DNA of 64,000 nt, from the NCBI RefSeq assembly GCF_014837165.1, contig NZ_JACSPM010000004.1:1-64000 (forward strand). Direction: 5' to 3'. The notes beneath the pieces are model-generated. The model did no database searches, had not been told where the DNA came from, and saw only the letters and a program-made list of their open reading frames with translations. Every line of letters starts with the position of its first letter. Position 1 is the first letter of the stretch. The position numbers were made by a program, and so were the translations under genes. This document shows positions 44,323 through 53,799 of the stretch, piece after piece. The stretch is from Microbacterium gallinarum. Lineage in GTDB: Bacteria > Actinomycetota > Actinomycetes > Actinomycetales > Microbacteriaceae.

Positions 44323-45927
44323 ATGAGCGACACCCAGGGCAACGCCCCCGCAGATCAGACCCCCGCCGACGCGGCCGGCGAGCCCTCGCCCGCTGCCCCC
44401 TCGGCCGAGACCACCCCCACGACTCCCGCGCCCGCCGCGCCGTCGCAGCCCCCGGCCGTGCCCGCACCGCCGACCACGGCGGCCTGGCGGGCAGCGCAGC
44501 AGGCGCCGCCCGCGCCGCAGGCCCAGCAGGCGCCGACCGCCCCGCCCACCGTTTACCCGGTCCACCAGCAGGCCTATGCCCGCCCGCAGGGATACGCCGG
44601 CCAGCCCGCCGCGTACCCCCAGGGCTATGCCGGCCAGCAGCCGCAGGGCGCGGCGTTCGGCCAGACGGCGACCGGCACCCAGCCGACCGTCCCCCTCGGC
44701 AAGCCGGCTTCGACCGGACCGAAGAAGCCCACCGGCGCCGGCAGGATCGTCGGTCTCATCGCCGCGGCGGCCATCGTCGGCGGTGCCGCAGGTCTCGGCG
44801 GGGCGTACGCCGGCGTGAACCTCTTCGCACCCGACGGCACCGTGCCCGCGGCCGGCCCCGCCACGGTCACCGTCAACGACTCCGATGCGGTCAACCAGAC
44901 CACCGCGATCGCCGCCAAGGTCGTGCCGAGCGTCGTCACGATCCAGGCCACGAGCAGCGGCGGTGGGGGCACCGGGTCCGGTGTCGTGCTGACCGAGGAC
45001 GGCTACGTCGTCACGAACACGCACGTCGTCACCCTCGACGGCGCCACGGGCGACGCGGCGATCCGCGTGACCACCTCGGACGGCCGCGTGTACGACGCCA
45101 CGGTGGTCGGCACCGACCCCACCTACGACCTCGCCGTCATCAAGCTCGAAGATGCCGAGGACCTGACGCCGATCGAGTTCGCCTCGTCGTCCGACTTGAA
45201 CGTCGGCGACACGGCGATCGCCGTCGGTGCGCCGCTCGGCCTCGCCAACACCGTCACCACCGGCATCGTGAGCGCGCTGAACCGCTCGATCGAGATCGCC
45301 TCGTCGGCGGCGCCCGACTCGGGCGACGCGAACGAGGGCGAGGACGGCGAGCAGGCGCCCGAGCAGGGCAGCCCGTTCCAGTTCGACTTCGGCCAGGGCC
45401 AGCAGCAGCGCACGCCGGGCCGGTCCATCTCCATCGCCGTCATCCAGACCGATGCGGCGATCAACCCGGGCAACTCCGGTGGCGCGCTCGTCGACGACGA
45501 AGGACGTCTGATCGGCATCAACGTCGCCATCGCAACGGCCGGCGGTTCGTCGGAGGGCTCCGGCTCGATCGGCGTCGGCTTCTCCATCCCGTCCGACATC
45601 GCCCAGCGCATCACCGACGAGATCATCGAGAACGGCGAGGCGACGCACGGTCTCCTCGGAGCGAACGTCCTGCCCGCGGCATCCGTCGAAGGCGCCACCA
45701 CCACCGGCGCGTACATCGATGAGGCCGTCGAGGGCGGTGCGGCCGCCGAGGCCGGTCTGCGCAAGGGCGACGTCGTGACCTCGTTCAACGGCGTCCCCGT
45801 CACCGATGCGGTGGATCTGACCGCGCAGGTGCGTGCGGCCGCGGCCGGCAGCGAGGCGACGGTCACGTACGTCCGCGACGGCGAGACCAAGACCGTCGAC
45901 GTCACGCTCGGCGAGCTCCAGCAGTAG
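44323..45927 (+). CDS. HtrA/DegP-like membrane-anchored serine protease
   Basis: The 534-residue protein has a long Pro/Ala/Gln-rich cytoplasmic N-terminus (about 1-135, with QGYAGQ repeats) and one membrane helix (about 138-165). An extracytoplasmic trypsin-like domain and a C-terminal PDZ domain (about 440-530) follow. The catalytic triad is H234 (TNTHVV), D269 (TYDLAV) and S385 (GNSGGAL). An acidic/Gln insertion (about 330-365) precedes the serine block. It should degrade or process misfolded envelope proteins. The ATG has AAGGAG 5 nt upstream. Confidence 0.88.
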   Translation: MSDTQGNAPADQTPADAAGEPSPAAPSAETTPTTPAPAAPSQPPAVPAPPTTAAWRAAQQAPPAPQAQQAPTAPPTVYPVHQQAYARPQGYAGQPAAYPQGYAGQQPQGAAFGQTATGTQPTVPLGKPASTGPKKPTGAGRIVGLIAAAAIVGGAAGLGGAYAGVNLFAPDGTVPAAGPATVTVNDSDAVNQTTAIAAKVVPSVVTIQATSSGGGGTGSGVVLTEDGYVVTNTHVVTLDGATGDAAIRVTTSDGRVYDATVVGTDPTYDLAVIKLEDAEDLTPIEFASSSDLNVGDTAIAVGAPLGLANTVTTGIVSALNRSIEIASSAAPDSGDANEGEDGEQAPEQGSPFQFDFGQGQQQRTPGRSISIAVIQTDAAINPGNSGGALVDDEGRLIGINVAIATAGGSSEGSGSIGVGFSIPSDIAQRITDEIIENGEATHGLLGANVLPAASVEGATTTGAYIDEAVEGGAAAEAGLRKGDVVTSFNGVPVTDAVDLTAQVRAAAAGSEATVTYVRDGETKTVDVTLGELQQ

Positions 45928-45979
45928 AACCCGACGCTCAGGGCGCCATCCTGCGAAGCCGGTCCGCCAGCGCGGACGC

Positions 45980-45985
45980 TAGGCT
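45980..45985 (+). promoter_or_regulatory. -10 box of the wall-polymer gene pair
   Basis: TAGGCT, 6 nt before the ATG. Confidence 0.55.
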
Positions 45986-45991
45986 CGCGGG

Positions 45992-47266
45992 ATGGCGTCC
46001 TTCTCGTTCGGCGCGGGGAATGCGCGAAAGCTCGCGACGATCCCGCTCTATGCCGCCGGACGCATGCTGACCCTCGTCGTCCCGCGCTCACGCGACGAGT
46101 GGGTGTTCGGCTGCGGGGGAGGCATCGGCGACGGGGCCCTTGCGCTGTGGGATGTCGCAGCTGCCGACGGCCGCCGCGCGGTGTGGCTGGTGGCGAGCGA
46201 CCGAGAGGAGACGGATGCCGCGGCTCGCGGCATCCCGACACTGCGCAAGTCCTCACTGCGCGGCCTGTGGCGCACGGCGCGCGCCCGCGTGGTCGTCGTC
46301 ACGCACGGCTTCGGCGACGTCAATCGCTATGCGGTGTCGGGGGCGTTCGTGGTGCAGCTGTGGCACGGCATCCCGCTCAAGCGGATCGGGCTCGACTCTC
46401 CCGAGACGTTGCGCGTCCCCGGCGCGGTCGCCCGCCTGCGGCTGGGCCGCGTCCTGCGCCGCCTGCTCGGCGCGATGTACCGCGGAGCCGCCCGCCGCAT
46501 CCGCATCCTCCCGGCCGCGTCGCACGCCGTGCGAGGGCGGCTGGAGTCGGCCTTCGCGCTCCCCGACGAGTGCGTGCCCGTGACGGGCGAGCCCCGCGTC
46601 GACGTGCTGTCCCACGGCACCGCCGACGAGCGGCGCGCGTCCGCGCGGCGGGCGATCGCCGACGCCGTCGGCCCGATCGACGACGCGTCGAGGATCGTGC
46701 TGTACGCGCCGACATGGCGCGACGGCGCCGCCGACCCGGCGGTGCCGTCGACCGACGAATGGCGCGCGCTCGTGGCTCTGCTCGAGCAGCACGATGCGGT
46801 GCTGCTGGTGCGGTCGCATCCGCTCGGCGCGGGGGAGTACCGCCCACCGCAGGGCACCGACCGGGTGCGGATGCTCGGAAGCGAGCGCGTCGCCGACGTG
46901 ACTCCGGTGCTCCCCGGCGCCGACGTGCTGGTCACCGACTACTCATCCCTCGTGTTCGACAGCGCGCTCGTGCCCCTGCCGGTGGTGTTCCTCGCGCCGG
47001 ACGTCGAGGAGTACGGGCGTCGTCGCGGCTTCTACGGGCGCTACGCCGACGTCGCGGGCGACGATTGGGCGCCCGACTGGACGGCCGCGCTCACGCAGCT
47101 CGACGCGGTGCTCGCGCGCGACGAGGAGGCGGAGCGGCGACGCGGGCGGGCGCAGGCGCTCAGCGCCCGCGTGCACGCGTTCCGGGACGGTGCCAATACC
47201 GAAAGGGTGTACCGTGCGATCCTGGCCGGATCGCACGAAGACGCCGCCGAGAGAGGACCACGATGA
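45992..47266 (+). CDS. CDP-glycerol glycerophosphotransferase-like protein 1
   Basis: The 424-residue protein matches the TagB/TagF-type Glyphos_transf domain: LWHGIPLKRIG (about 127-137), YAPTWRD, RSHPLG and TDYSSLVFD near 317. These bind CDP-linked polyol donors and transfer glycerol- or ribitol-phosphate to a lipid-linked or polymer acceptor at the inner membrane face. A hydrophobic N-terminal stretch around residue 15-30 may associate with the membrane. The start is set by TAGGCT 6 nt upstream. Its stop overlaps the next transferase gene. Confidence 0.82.
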   Translation: MASFSFGAGNARKLATIPLYAAGRMLTLVVPRSRDEWVFGCGGGIGDGALALWDVAAADGRRAVWLVASDREETDAAARGIPTLRKSSLRGLWRTARARVVVVTHGFGDVNRYAVSGAFVVQLWHGIPLKRIGLDSPETLRVPGAVARLRLGRVLRRLLGAMYRGAARRIRILPAASHAVRGRLESAFALPDECVPVTGEPRVDVLSHGTADERRASARRAIADAVGPIDDASRIVLYAPTWRDGAADPAVPSTDEWRALVALLEQHDAVLLVRSHPLGAGEYRPPQGTDRVRMLGSERVADVTPVLPGADVLVTDYSSLVFDSALVPLPVVFLAPDVEEYGRRRGFYGRYADVAGDDWAPDWTAALTQLDAVLARDEEAERRRGRAQALSARVHAFRDGANTERVYRAILAGSHEDAAERGPR

Positions 47267-48714
47267 CGGACGCCCGCTTCACGACCGACGGCGGGCCTGC
47301 GCTCGTCCTGTCGGGCGAAGGCCCTCGTCCCGCCTCAGTGGAACTCGTGGGCCGTCGCGCGCGCGTCACGGCGGCGCTCACGGGTCGTGGGAAGACCTGG
47401 CGGGCCGTGCTGCCGCTGCGCGCGCGCCGCTGGGGCGGGCCGGAGCTCCCACTGCCGACCGGCGACTACGACGTGCACGTGATCGCTGCGGACGGCGCCG
47501 CGGTCTCGGAGCCCGCGGCCCTGCCATTGGCGCAGCTCGGCACGGTGCGGGCTTCGCTGGACCGCTGGACGCTGCGCGTCGGTCCGCCCGTCGATCCCGC
47601 GTACGACTCGGGCGAGGGGCAGGACGCCCTCGAGCGCCGCTACGCGCATCGCGCCGCGCGGCTCGAGAACGCGGTGTTCTTCGAGAGCTTCTACGGCCGC
47701 AACGCCAGCTGCAACCCCCTCGCGATCGACCGCGAGCTCGCCCGGCGGGCGCCCGGTGTGACGCGCTACTGGAGCGTCGTCGACCTGTCGGTCGCCGTCC
47801 CCGATGGCGCTGTCCCCGTCATCGAGGGCAGTCCCGAGTGGTGGCGGGCCCGGGGTTCGGCGCGCCTGCTCGTGGTGAACGACTGGCTGCGGAGGCGCTT
47901 CGCTCGGCGCAAGGGCCAGATCGTGCTGCAGACCTGGCACGGCACGCCGCTCAAGCGGCTCGCGCTCCATCGCCCCGGGTTCGACCCGCGGCGGGCGATC
48001 GCCGTGCTGCGGGAGTCGCGCCGGTGGAACGTGCTGCTGGCGCAGAACCCGTACGCGGCGCGGATCCTCGGCAAGGCCTACGCCTTCCTCTCCCGGCCCG
48101 TCTGGGTCGAGGGGTACCCGCGCAACGACGTGCTCGTGACCGGCGACGGCGCGGCCACCCGCATGTCGCTCGGCATCCGCCAGGGCGAGCGCGTGCTGCT
48201 GTACGCGCCGACGTGGCGCGACGACCGCGACGAGATCGTCGACTTCGTCGACCCGGCCGAGCTCGCCGCCGCCGCCGACGCGGTGGTGCTGGTGCGCGGC
48301 CACTCCCGCACGCTGCAGCAGGGGAAGGATGCCGAGGGCCCGCGGGTCATCGACGTGACGGGCTTCCCTGACACGTCCCTGCTGCTGCTGGCGGCGGACG
48401 CGCTGATCACCGACTACTCGTCGGTGATGTTCGACTTCTCCGTCACGGGCAAGCCGATGTACTTCCTGGTGCCCGACATGGAGCACTACCGCGGCGAACT
48501 CCGCGGCTTCTACTTCGACCTCGCCGCGCACGCGCCGGGCCCGGTCGTCCGCTCGCAGGAGGAGCTCGTCGCGGCGCTGTCGGCCGCACCCGACGCCGCG
48601 CACGTCATGAGCTACGCGCGGTGGCGGGAGAAGTTCAACGCGCGCGACGACGGGCATGCGGCCGAGCGCGTCGTGGCGCGCATCCTGGATCAGGGCTTCG
48701 TCGACGCCGGTTGA
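47263..48714 (+). CDS. CDP-glycerol glycerophosphotransferase-like protein 2
   Basis: The 483-residue protein has a roughly 120-residue N-terminal domain and the TagF-type catalytic part: QTWHGTPLKRLALH, LAQNPYAARIL, YAPTWRDDRDE, VRGHSRT and TDYSSVMFDF. It is closer to classical TagF than its neighbour. The pair probably acts in sequence, for example priming and polymerisation, which is an inference. The ATG at 47263 overlaps the upstream stop (ATGA), with GAGAGGA before it. The longer upstream frame is a shadow of the preceding gene. Confidence 0.85.
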   Translation: MTDARFTTDGGPALVLSGEGPRPASVELVGRRARVTAALTGRGKTWRAVLPLRARRWGGPELPLPTGDYDVHVIAADGAAVSEPAALPLAQLGTVRASLDRWTLRVGPPVDPAYDSGEGQDALERRYAHRAARLENAVFFESFYGRNASCNPLAIDRELARRAPGVTRYWSVVDLSVAVPDGAVPVIEGSPEWWRARGSARLLVVNDWLRRRFARRKGQIVLQTWHGTPLKRLALHRPGFDPRRAIAVLRESRRWNVLLAQNPYAARILGKAYAFLSRPVWVEGYPRNDVLVTGDGAATRMSLGIRQGERVLLYAPTWRDDRDEIVDFVDPAELAAAADAVVLVRGHSRTLQQGKDAEGPRVIDVTGFPDTSLLLLAADALITDYSSVMFDFSVTGKPMYFLVPDMEHYRGELRGFYFDLAAHAPGPVVRSQEELVAALSAAPDAAHVMSYARWREKFNARDDGHAAERVVARILDQGFVDAG

Positions 48715-48723
48715 CGCGAGGCG

Positions 48724-49818
48724 CTAGGGCAGCGGAGTGTTGCGCGAGCCGAGGCGGGACGTGTCGACGGTGTCGTGCGCGCCCCGCAGCACGCCGATGA
48801 TGAAGCCCCACCCCCACGAGAGGTGCATGGTCGGCAGGACCGCCATCGTCCACAGCTTGTCGCGCCATCCGCGGCCGCCGCCCGGTCCGAGCGCGACGAC
48901 CACGATGAGCGCCGCGTACACCAGGACGGGGAGGTGGACGAGGGATGCCGCGGCCGACCACCAGCCGGTGAGCGCCCCCGTCAGCTGCAGCACGCCCACG
49001 ACGACTGCGAGCACGATCGTGGCGACGAGCGCCGGGGGAGCGAAGAAGCGGAGCGAGTTGCCGCGCCCGAACCGGCGCACGAGCTCGCCGCGCCAGCGAC
49101 CGGTGGCGGAGAACTGCCGTGCCAGGCGCGACCAGCTCTCGCGCGGCCAGTACGTCACCGACAGTGTCGGATCGAACCACACGCGGTAGCCCGCGCGCCG
49201 GATGCGGAGGTTGAGCTCCCAATCCTCGCCGCGGCGGATGGTCTCGTCGAAGAGGCCCACCTCGTCGAGCACGGCGCGCCGCATCACCCCGAGGTACGCG
49301 GACTCCGCCTCGCCCTCCTGGGTGCCGCCGTGGTACGCGCCCCCGCCGAGGCCGATCGGCGAGTTGTACGCGCGCGCGACCGCCCGCTGGAAGGGCGTGC
49401 GGCCGTCGGCGCGCATGACCCCGCCGACGTTCGCCGCGTGCACGCGGTCGAGGGTCGCCAGCGCGCGGCGGGTGTAGTCGCTCTCGAGCTCGGAGTGCGC
49501 GTCCACCCGCACGATGGTGGGATAGCGCCCGGCCTCGATCGCGCGATTGAGTCCGACGGGGATGTCGGCGGCGGGGTTGTCGACGAGCACGACGCGATCG
49601 TCGCCCGCCGCGATCTCGCGGGCGAGCTCGGTCGTGCCGTCGGTGGACGGCGCGAGGGCGAGGATCAGCTCGGAGGGGCCGTCCACGTCCTGGGCGAGGA
49701 CCGTCTCGACCGCGCGGCGCAGGTAGTCGCGCTCGTTGAGGACGGGCATGACGAACGTCACGCCGGCGTCGCGGGGGACCTCTGGAGCGTCCTTGCGCCC
49801 GCGCTGCTCGTCCTGCAC
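48724..49818 (-). CDS. Family 2 glycosyltransferase with C-terminal membrane helices
   Basis: The 364-residue protein has a GT-A domain: FVMPVLNERDYLRRAV near 21-36, the DXD-like VRVDAHSEL near 105, and RRGEDWELNLRIRRAGY with the ED base motif near 212-228. Three or four membrane helices follow (about 265-350). It probably adds a sugar to an envelope glycan or lipid carrier. GTG start with CATGAT 6 nt upstream, a near match to the leaderless promoter pattern. It is convergent with the transferase pair and divergent from the third one. Confidence 0.85.
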   Translation of the reverse strand: MQDEQRGRKDAPEVPRDAGVTFVMPVLNERDYLRRAVETVLAQDVDGPSELILALAPSTDGTTELAREIAAGDDRVVLVDNPAADIPVGLNRAIEAGRYPTIVRVDAHSELESDYTRRALATLDRVHAANVGGVMRADGRTPFQRAVARAYNSPIGLGGGAYHGGTQEGEAESAYLGVMRRAVLDEVGLFDETIRRGEDWELNLRIRRAGYRVWFDPTLSVTYWPRESWSRLARQFSATGRWRGELVRRFGRGNSLRFFAPPALVATIVLAVVVGVLQLTGALTGWWSAAASLVHLPVLVYAALIVVVALGPGGGRGWRDKLWTMAVLPTMHLSWGWGFIIGVLRGAHDTVDTSRLGSRNTPLP

Positions 49819-49846
49819 GCGTCGATCATGTCACGGGTCGCCTGAG

Positions 49847-49852
49847 TAGTCT
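49847..49852 (+). promoter_or_regulatory. -10 box of the third CDP-glycerol transferase gene
   Basis: TAGTCT, 6 nt before the GTG. Confidence 0.55.
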
Positions 49853-49858
49853 GGACGA

Positions 49859-51148
49859 GTGAGTCTGGTCTCGGATGCGAAGAAGGCGGTCGCGCTCGTC
49901 CGCAAGGCGGTGCGCAGCCGGTCAGCGGTGAAGGGCGTCCGCCGCACGCTGGCCGCCCGCCCGCAGCATCCGCGATTCCATTACCGGGTCGCCGTGTACT
50001 TCGCCGACGGCGCGGTCAACATGTATCAGATGCGGCAGTGGTACAAGCCGCTCGCCGAGCTGGCGAAGACCTGGCCGGTCGTGGTGCTCAGCCGGGCCGC
50101 CACGGGGGCTCAGGCGCTGCTGGCCGAGGACGCCCCGCCGGTGGCGTTCGTGCCGACGGTGCGCGACATCGAGCGGTTCATCGCCGAACAGGACATCCGC
50201 GTCGTGCTGTACGTGAACCAGAACACCCGCAACTTCCAGATGTTCAGGTACGGCCGCCGGTGGCACGTGTTCATCAACCACGGCGAGTCCGACAAGATGT
50301 ACATGACCACCAACCAGTACAAGGCGTACGACTACGCGCTCATCGCCGGCGACGCCGCCCGCGAGCGCCTGTCGCGGGTCCTGTGGGACTACGACGTCGA
50401 CCGCCGCGCGATCGCCATCGGTCGGCCGCAGGCCGACCACTACTCGGGCCGGCTCGCGTACACGCCCGACGACCGCACGGTCGTGCTCTACGCGCCCACG
50501 TGGGAAGGCGACCGGCCCTCCGCGCACTACGGCTCGATCGTGACGCACGGTGAGGCGCTCGTCGGCGCGCTGCTGGCGAGCAAGCGCCACCGTGTGATCT
50601 ACCGGCCGCATCCGCGCTCGGGGGTCGTGGTCCCCGAGTACGGCGACGCCGACAAGCGGATCATCGCGGCGATCGCGGCGGCCAACGCCGCCGACCCGTC
50701 GGCCCAGCACGTCTACGACGACGGCCCGGATCTGGGCTGGCAGCTGTCGGCCGCCGACGTTGCGATCGTCGACATCTCGGCCATGGTCTACGACCGGCTC
50801 GCGGCCGACAAGCCGCTCATGATCACGCGCCCCGTCGACCCCGCCGCGGCGATCGACACGCACGGCTACCTGTCGGCCTGCGAGTGGCTGGATGCCGCGG
50901 CCGCGCCAGCGATCATCGCGGAGACGGACCGGGTGCTGAACGACCCGGAAGCCGTCGAGCGCCTCGAACGGTGGGTGCGGCACTACTTCGGCGACACCTC
51001 CCCAGGCGCGGCGACCGAGCGTTTCCACAACGCTGTCCGCCGGCTCATGGACGAATGGGATGACTGGTACGCACGGTCCGTCGTCGAGACCGAGGACGAC
51101 GAGCCCGACCCCGACGAAGCCGAGCTCGACGACGCGGGGGAGAGCTGA
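49859..51148 (+). CDS. CDP-glycerol glycerophosphotransferase-like protein 3
   Basis: The 429-residue protein belongs to the same superfamily but to a more distant branch. NHGESDKMYMT replaces the WHGxPLK block; YAPTWEGD, YRPHPRSG and VDISAMVYD follow. The C-terminal 25 residues are very acidic. An N-terminal basic helix may bind the membrane. It is monocistronic, with TAGTCT 6 nt before the GTG start. Its stop codon abuts that of the convergent maltokinase gene (TGATCA). Confidence 0.78.
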   Translation: MSLVSDAKKAVALVRKAVRSRSAVKGVRRTLAARPQHPRFHYRVAVYFADGAVNMYQMRQWYKPLAELAKTWPVVVLSRAATGAQALLAEDAPPVAFVPTVRDIERFIAEQDIRVVLYVNQNTRNFQMFRYGRRWHVFINHGESDKMYMTTNQYKAYDYALIAGDAARERLSRVLWDYDVDRRAIAIGRPQADHYSGRLAYTPDDRTVVLYAPTWEGDRPSAHYGSIVTHGEALVGALLASKRHRVIYRPHPRSGVVVPEYGDADKRIIAAIAAANAADPSAQHVYDDGPDLGWQLSAADVAIVDISAMVYDRLAADKPLMITRPVDPAAAIDTHGYLSACEWLDAAAAPAIIAETDRVLNDPEAVERLERWVRHYFGDTSPGAATERFHNAVRRLMDEWDDWYARSVVETEDDEPDPDEAELDDAGES

Positions 51149-52528
51149 TCAGCCGACGGGTGCCGGCCGCTCGACCAGCCGCGCGATCGCGCGGAGCGGG
51201 ATCGTGACCCACGTCGGTCGGTTGCGCGCCTCGTAGAGCGCCTCGTACACCGCCTTGTCGAGTTCCAGCGCCGCCAGCAGCGCGCTGTCGGCCTCGAGGT
51301 CGGCGCCCGAGGCGAGCGCATACCCCTCGAGGAACGCCTCCCGCGCGGCCCGCGCCCACTCGCGGGCGGCCGCGGGGGATCGGTCGGGATCGTCGAGGCG
51401 GATGGACCCGGCGACGTAGTCGAACGAGCGCAGCATGCCGGCGACATCCCGCAGCGCCAGATCGGCACGGGTGCGCTCCGACATCGGCCGCATCGGTTCG
51501 CCCTCGAAGTCGAGCAGCACCCAGCCTCGCCCGGGTACGTGCAGCACCTGCCCGAGGTGGTAGTCGCCGTGGATGCGCTGGTGATCGGGCCAGTCGTCGG
51601 CCGCCGCGCGCTCGTACACCGACTCGATGGCCTCACGCCGCTCCGCGATCTCCGGCACCTCCGCGATCGCGATCGTCAGGCGCCGGTGCCATGACTCGGC
51701 CGTCGTGGCGCGGTCCTCCGGCAGCGTCCGACGAGTCGGGAAGAGCTCCGCCAGTGACACGTGCACGTCGGCCGTGGCCGCTCCCAGCGCGCGCGCCGGT
51801 GCGCGGAAGTCGTCGCCGCGTGCGGCCGCGTGCAGGGCGACGCGCCACGCGTCCTCCACGTTGGGCAGGAACTCCTGGGCCGTCGCAAGCGATCCGGTGA
51901 CGGTGCCCTGCGCGGTGGCCGGGTCGGGCCAGGCGCCCTCGACCCAGCCGATCGCTCGCGGCACGTGGGTCGATCCGGCTGCGGCCAGCGCGGTCGGCAG
52001 CTCGATGTCGGGGTTGAGTCCGGGATGCAGCTGACGGTAGATCTTGCAGATCAGGGGCATCCCGCGCGAGCGGAAGATGAGCGATGTGTTCGACTGCTCG
52101 CCGGAGACGACGCTCGCGCTGCGCGGCTCGTCGGGGGGCGCGTCGGGCGCGGGGTGGCCTGTCGCCACCGTGCGCGGGCCCTCCGCGGTGCCGCCGAGCG
52201 TGACGAGCCGGATCAGGGCACGCGCATACGCGGGATCGAACGGCCCGTCGATGAACGTCGTTCCCGGTTCAGGGCTGCCGATGATGTGGTCCGGCGACGC
52301 GTCCACGGTCTCGGTCGCGCGTGAGACGACGGGAAGCTGGTACAGCACGGCGGGGAAGGCGCCTTCGTCGGCGACCAGATACGTGCGGATGCGCGCACCG
52401 GCATCCTCGGCGGCGACCGGCGCGAGATCCCACCATGAGATCAGGCGAAGGCTCGGCGGGCGGCCCTTGGCCGCGTACCACCGCTGCCTGGGCATCCATG
52501 CCGCCAGGCACGCGAGCGTGCTGTCCAT
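51149..52528 (-). CDS. mak: Maltokinase
   Basis: The 459-residue protein matches actinobacterial maltokinase (Pep2-like), which phosphorylates maltose to maltose 1-phosphate for the GlgE alpha-glucan pathway. The N-terminal cap contains PRQRWYAAKGR. The kinase core has EFLPN, the catalytic RIHGDYHLGQVL and LLDFEGEPMRPM(S). GlgE and TreS are not in the window. The ATG follows TACTCT by 7 nt. It may be transcribed separately from the downstream-lying envelope genes. Confidence 0.9.
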   Translation of the reverse strand: MDSTLACLAAWMPRQRWYAAKGRPPSLRLISWWDLAPVAAEDAGARIRTYLVADEGAFPAVLYQLPVVSRATETVDASPDHIIGSPEPGTTFIDGPFDPAYARALIRLVTLGGTAEGPRTVATGHPAPDAPPDEPRSASVVSGEQSNTSLIFRSRGMPLICKIYRQLHPGLNPDIELPTALAAAGSTHVPRAIGWVEGAWPDPATAQGTVTGSLATAQEFLPNVEDAWRVALHAAARGDDFRAPARALGAATADVHVSLAELFPTRRTLPEDRATTAESWHRRLTIAIAEVPEIAERREAIESVYERAAADDWPDHQRIHGDYHLGQVLHVPGRGWVLLDFEGEPMRPMSERTRADLALRDVAGMLRSFDYVAGSIRLDDPDRSPAAAREWARAAREAFLEGYALASGADLEADSALLAALELDKAVYEALYEARNRPTWVTIPLRAIARLVERPAPVG

Positions 52529-52535
52529 GTCTCAG

Positions 52536-52541
52536 AGAGTA
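52536..52541 (-). promoter_or_regulatory. -10 box of the maltokinase gene
   Basis: TACTCT on the minus strand, 7 nt before the ATG. Confidence 0.5.
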
Positions 52542-52570
52542 TGCCCGAACGCGCTCGGGGAGCCACCCGG

Positions 52571-52792
52571 TCAGTCCTCCGCGTCACCGTCCGTCACGGC
52601 AGGCTGCGCGACGTCGACGACCGGCGCGACCGGGATCACGATGGACTCCACCGCGCCGCCGTCGCCGAAGCCGTCGAGGCGCACCGGGGATGCGTCGGCG
52701 AGACGCTCGGCCTCGGATTCGGGGCGCGCCGGCTCGGACGGCAGCCCGGCCCACTCCTCGTTGTGCTCGGGCCCTCGCGTGAACAGTCCCAT
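52571..52792 (-). CDS. Small acidic protein, unknown
   Basis: This 73-residue acidic protein (MGLFTRGPEHNEEWAGLP start) has no membrane helix or recognised family. It fills the gap between EcsC and maltokinase genes in the same orientation, and its codon use follows the neighbours. I consider it a plausible real gene but have no homology evidence. Confidence 0.5.
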   Translation of the reverse strand: MGLFTRGPEHNEEWAGLPSEPARPESEAERLADASPVRLDGFGDGGAVESIVIPVAPVVDVAQPAVTDGDAED

Positions 52793-52826
52793 GCGTCCAT
52801 TGTGCGCGCCCGCGGCCTCCGGCGTG

Positions 52827-53735
52827 TCAGTCGTCGGCGAGATCGTCCGGATCGGCGGCGCTCTGAGGGAGCGCCCTGCGGGAGCCGGGGCGAAGACGCT
52901 TGGCGCCGTTCACGATGGCCTCGCCGGCATGGCGGATCGTGCGGGTCGCCGCGCGCTCGAGGGGCGTGGCCCCCGGCTTGGGCTCGAGGTCGGGCGGAAG
53001 GATCGCGGGCGCCTGCCCGAATGCACGACGCGAATTCACGAGCACGCGCCGGCCGAGGAGATGGTTGCCGGTGCCGCCGATCGCGGCGCCGATGCCGAAC
53101 GGGAGGGCCTTGCCGATCCACGACGCGCCGCCGCGCACGGCGAACTGGTGGATGAACGTGGTCTTGAGCCGGTCGACGATCGGCCCCATGGCGGCGCGGG
53201 GGATCGTCTTCGTGATCAGCTCGCCCCAGTACTTGTCGCGGGACGGACCGCGGCCCATGGCCTGCCCGGCGAGCTGTGAAACAAGATCGACGCCCTCCTT
53301 GCCGAGCATGAGCGTGAGCACGAGGGCGCGCGCACGATCCGGATCGGCGACCGGGATGCCGTGCACCTCGGCCACCGACTGGGCGAACAGCGCGGTCGCC
53401 TCGATGAACCCCACGGTCTCGACGCCGCTGAGAGCGAGCGTCACACCGGTGCCGATGCCGGGCACGACTGCGGTCGCTCCCACCGCGGCACCGCCCGCCG
53501 TCACCGCGGCGAGGTACCGGCGCTCGAGGATGCGGACGAGGTCGGCGGTCGACGCGTTCGGGTGGCGGAGTCGGATGCTGCGCAGATGCGCCAGCACGAC
53601 CGGGCGCTGGATGGCGAGCACACGGTCGAGGGCGCGGATGGTGCGCGGGTGCTCCTCCGAGCCGACGGGCGGCAGACCGCCCTGCCACGGAGAGTCCCCG
53701 GGCAGGGAGTGGATCGTGTGCACCTTGTCGACCAT
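52827..53735 (-). CDS. EcsC family protein
   Basis: The 302-residue protein matches the EcsC family. It has a Gly/Ala-rich hydrophobic hairpin (AVTAGGAAVGATAVVPGIG, about 88-108) and the conserved IPRAAMGPIVDRLKTTFIHQ region followed by ALPFGIGAAIGGTGN. EcsC is a membrane-associated protein first described beside the EcsAB transporter; its biochemical role is unclear. The ATG at 53735 is set by TAGGAT 7 nt upstream, so the longer open frame is rejected. Confidence 0.82.
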   Translation of the reverse strand: MVDKVHTIHSLPGDSPWQGGLPPVGSEEHPRTIRALDRVLAIQRPVVLAHLRSIRLRHPNASTADLVRILERRYLAAVTAGGAAVGATAVVPGIGTGVTLALSGVETVGFIEATALFAQSVAEVHGIPVADPDRARALVLTLMLGKEGVDLVSQLAGQAMGRGPSRDKYWGELITKTIPRAAMGPIVDRLKTTFIHQFAVRGGASWIGKALPFGIGAAIGGTGNHLLGRRVLVNSRRAFGQAPAILPPDLEPKPGATPLERAATRTIRHAGEAIVNGAKRLRPGSRRALPQSAADPDDLADD

Positions 53736-53742
53736 CGGGCCG

Positions 53743-53748
53743 ATCCTA
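53743..53748 (-). promoter_or_regulatory. -10 box of the EcsC gene
   Basis: TAGGAT on the minus strand, 7 nt before the ATG. Confidence 0.5.
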
Positions 53749-53799
53749 TGCGGCCGAGCCTGAGCGAGGCCTGCGGGTTGACAGGCTCCGCCGGTTGGG

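Noticed and set aside
46099..47262. Upstream in-frame extension of the second CDP-glycerol transferase
   Set aside because: It is the +2 shadow of the first transferase. The ATGA overlap at 47263 with a ribosome site gives the real start.
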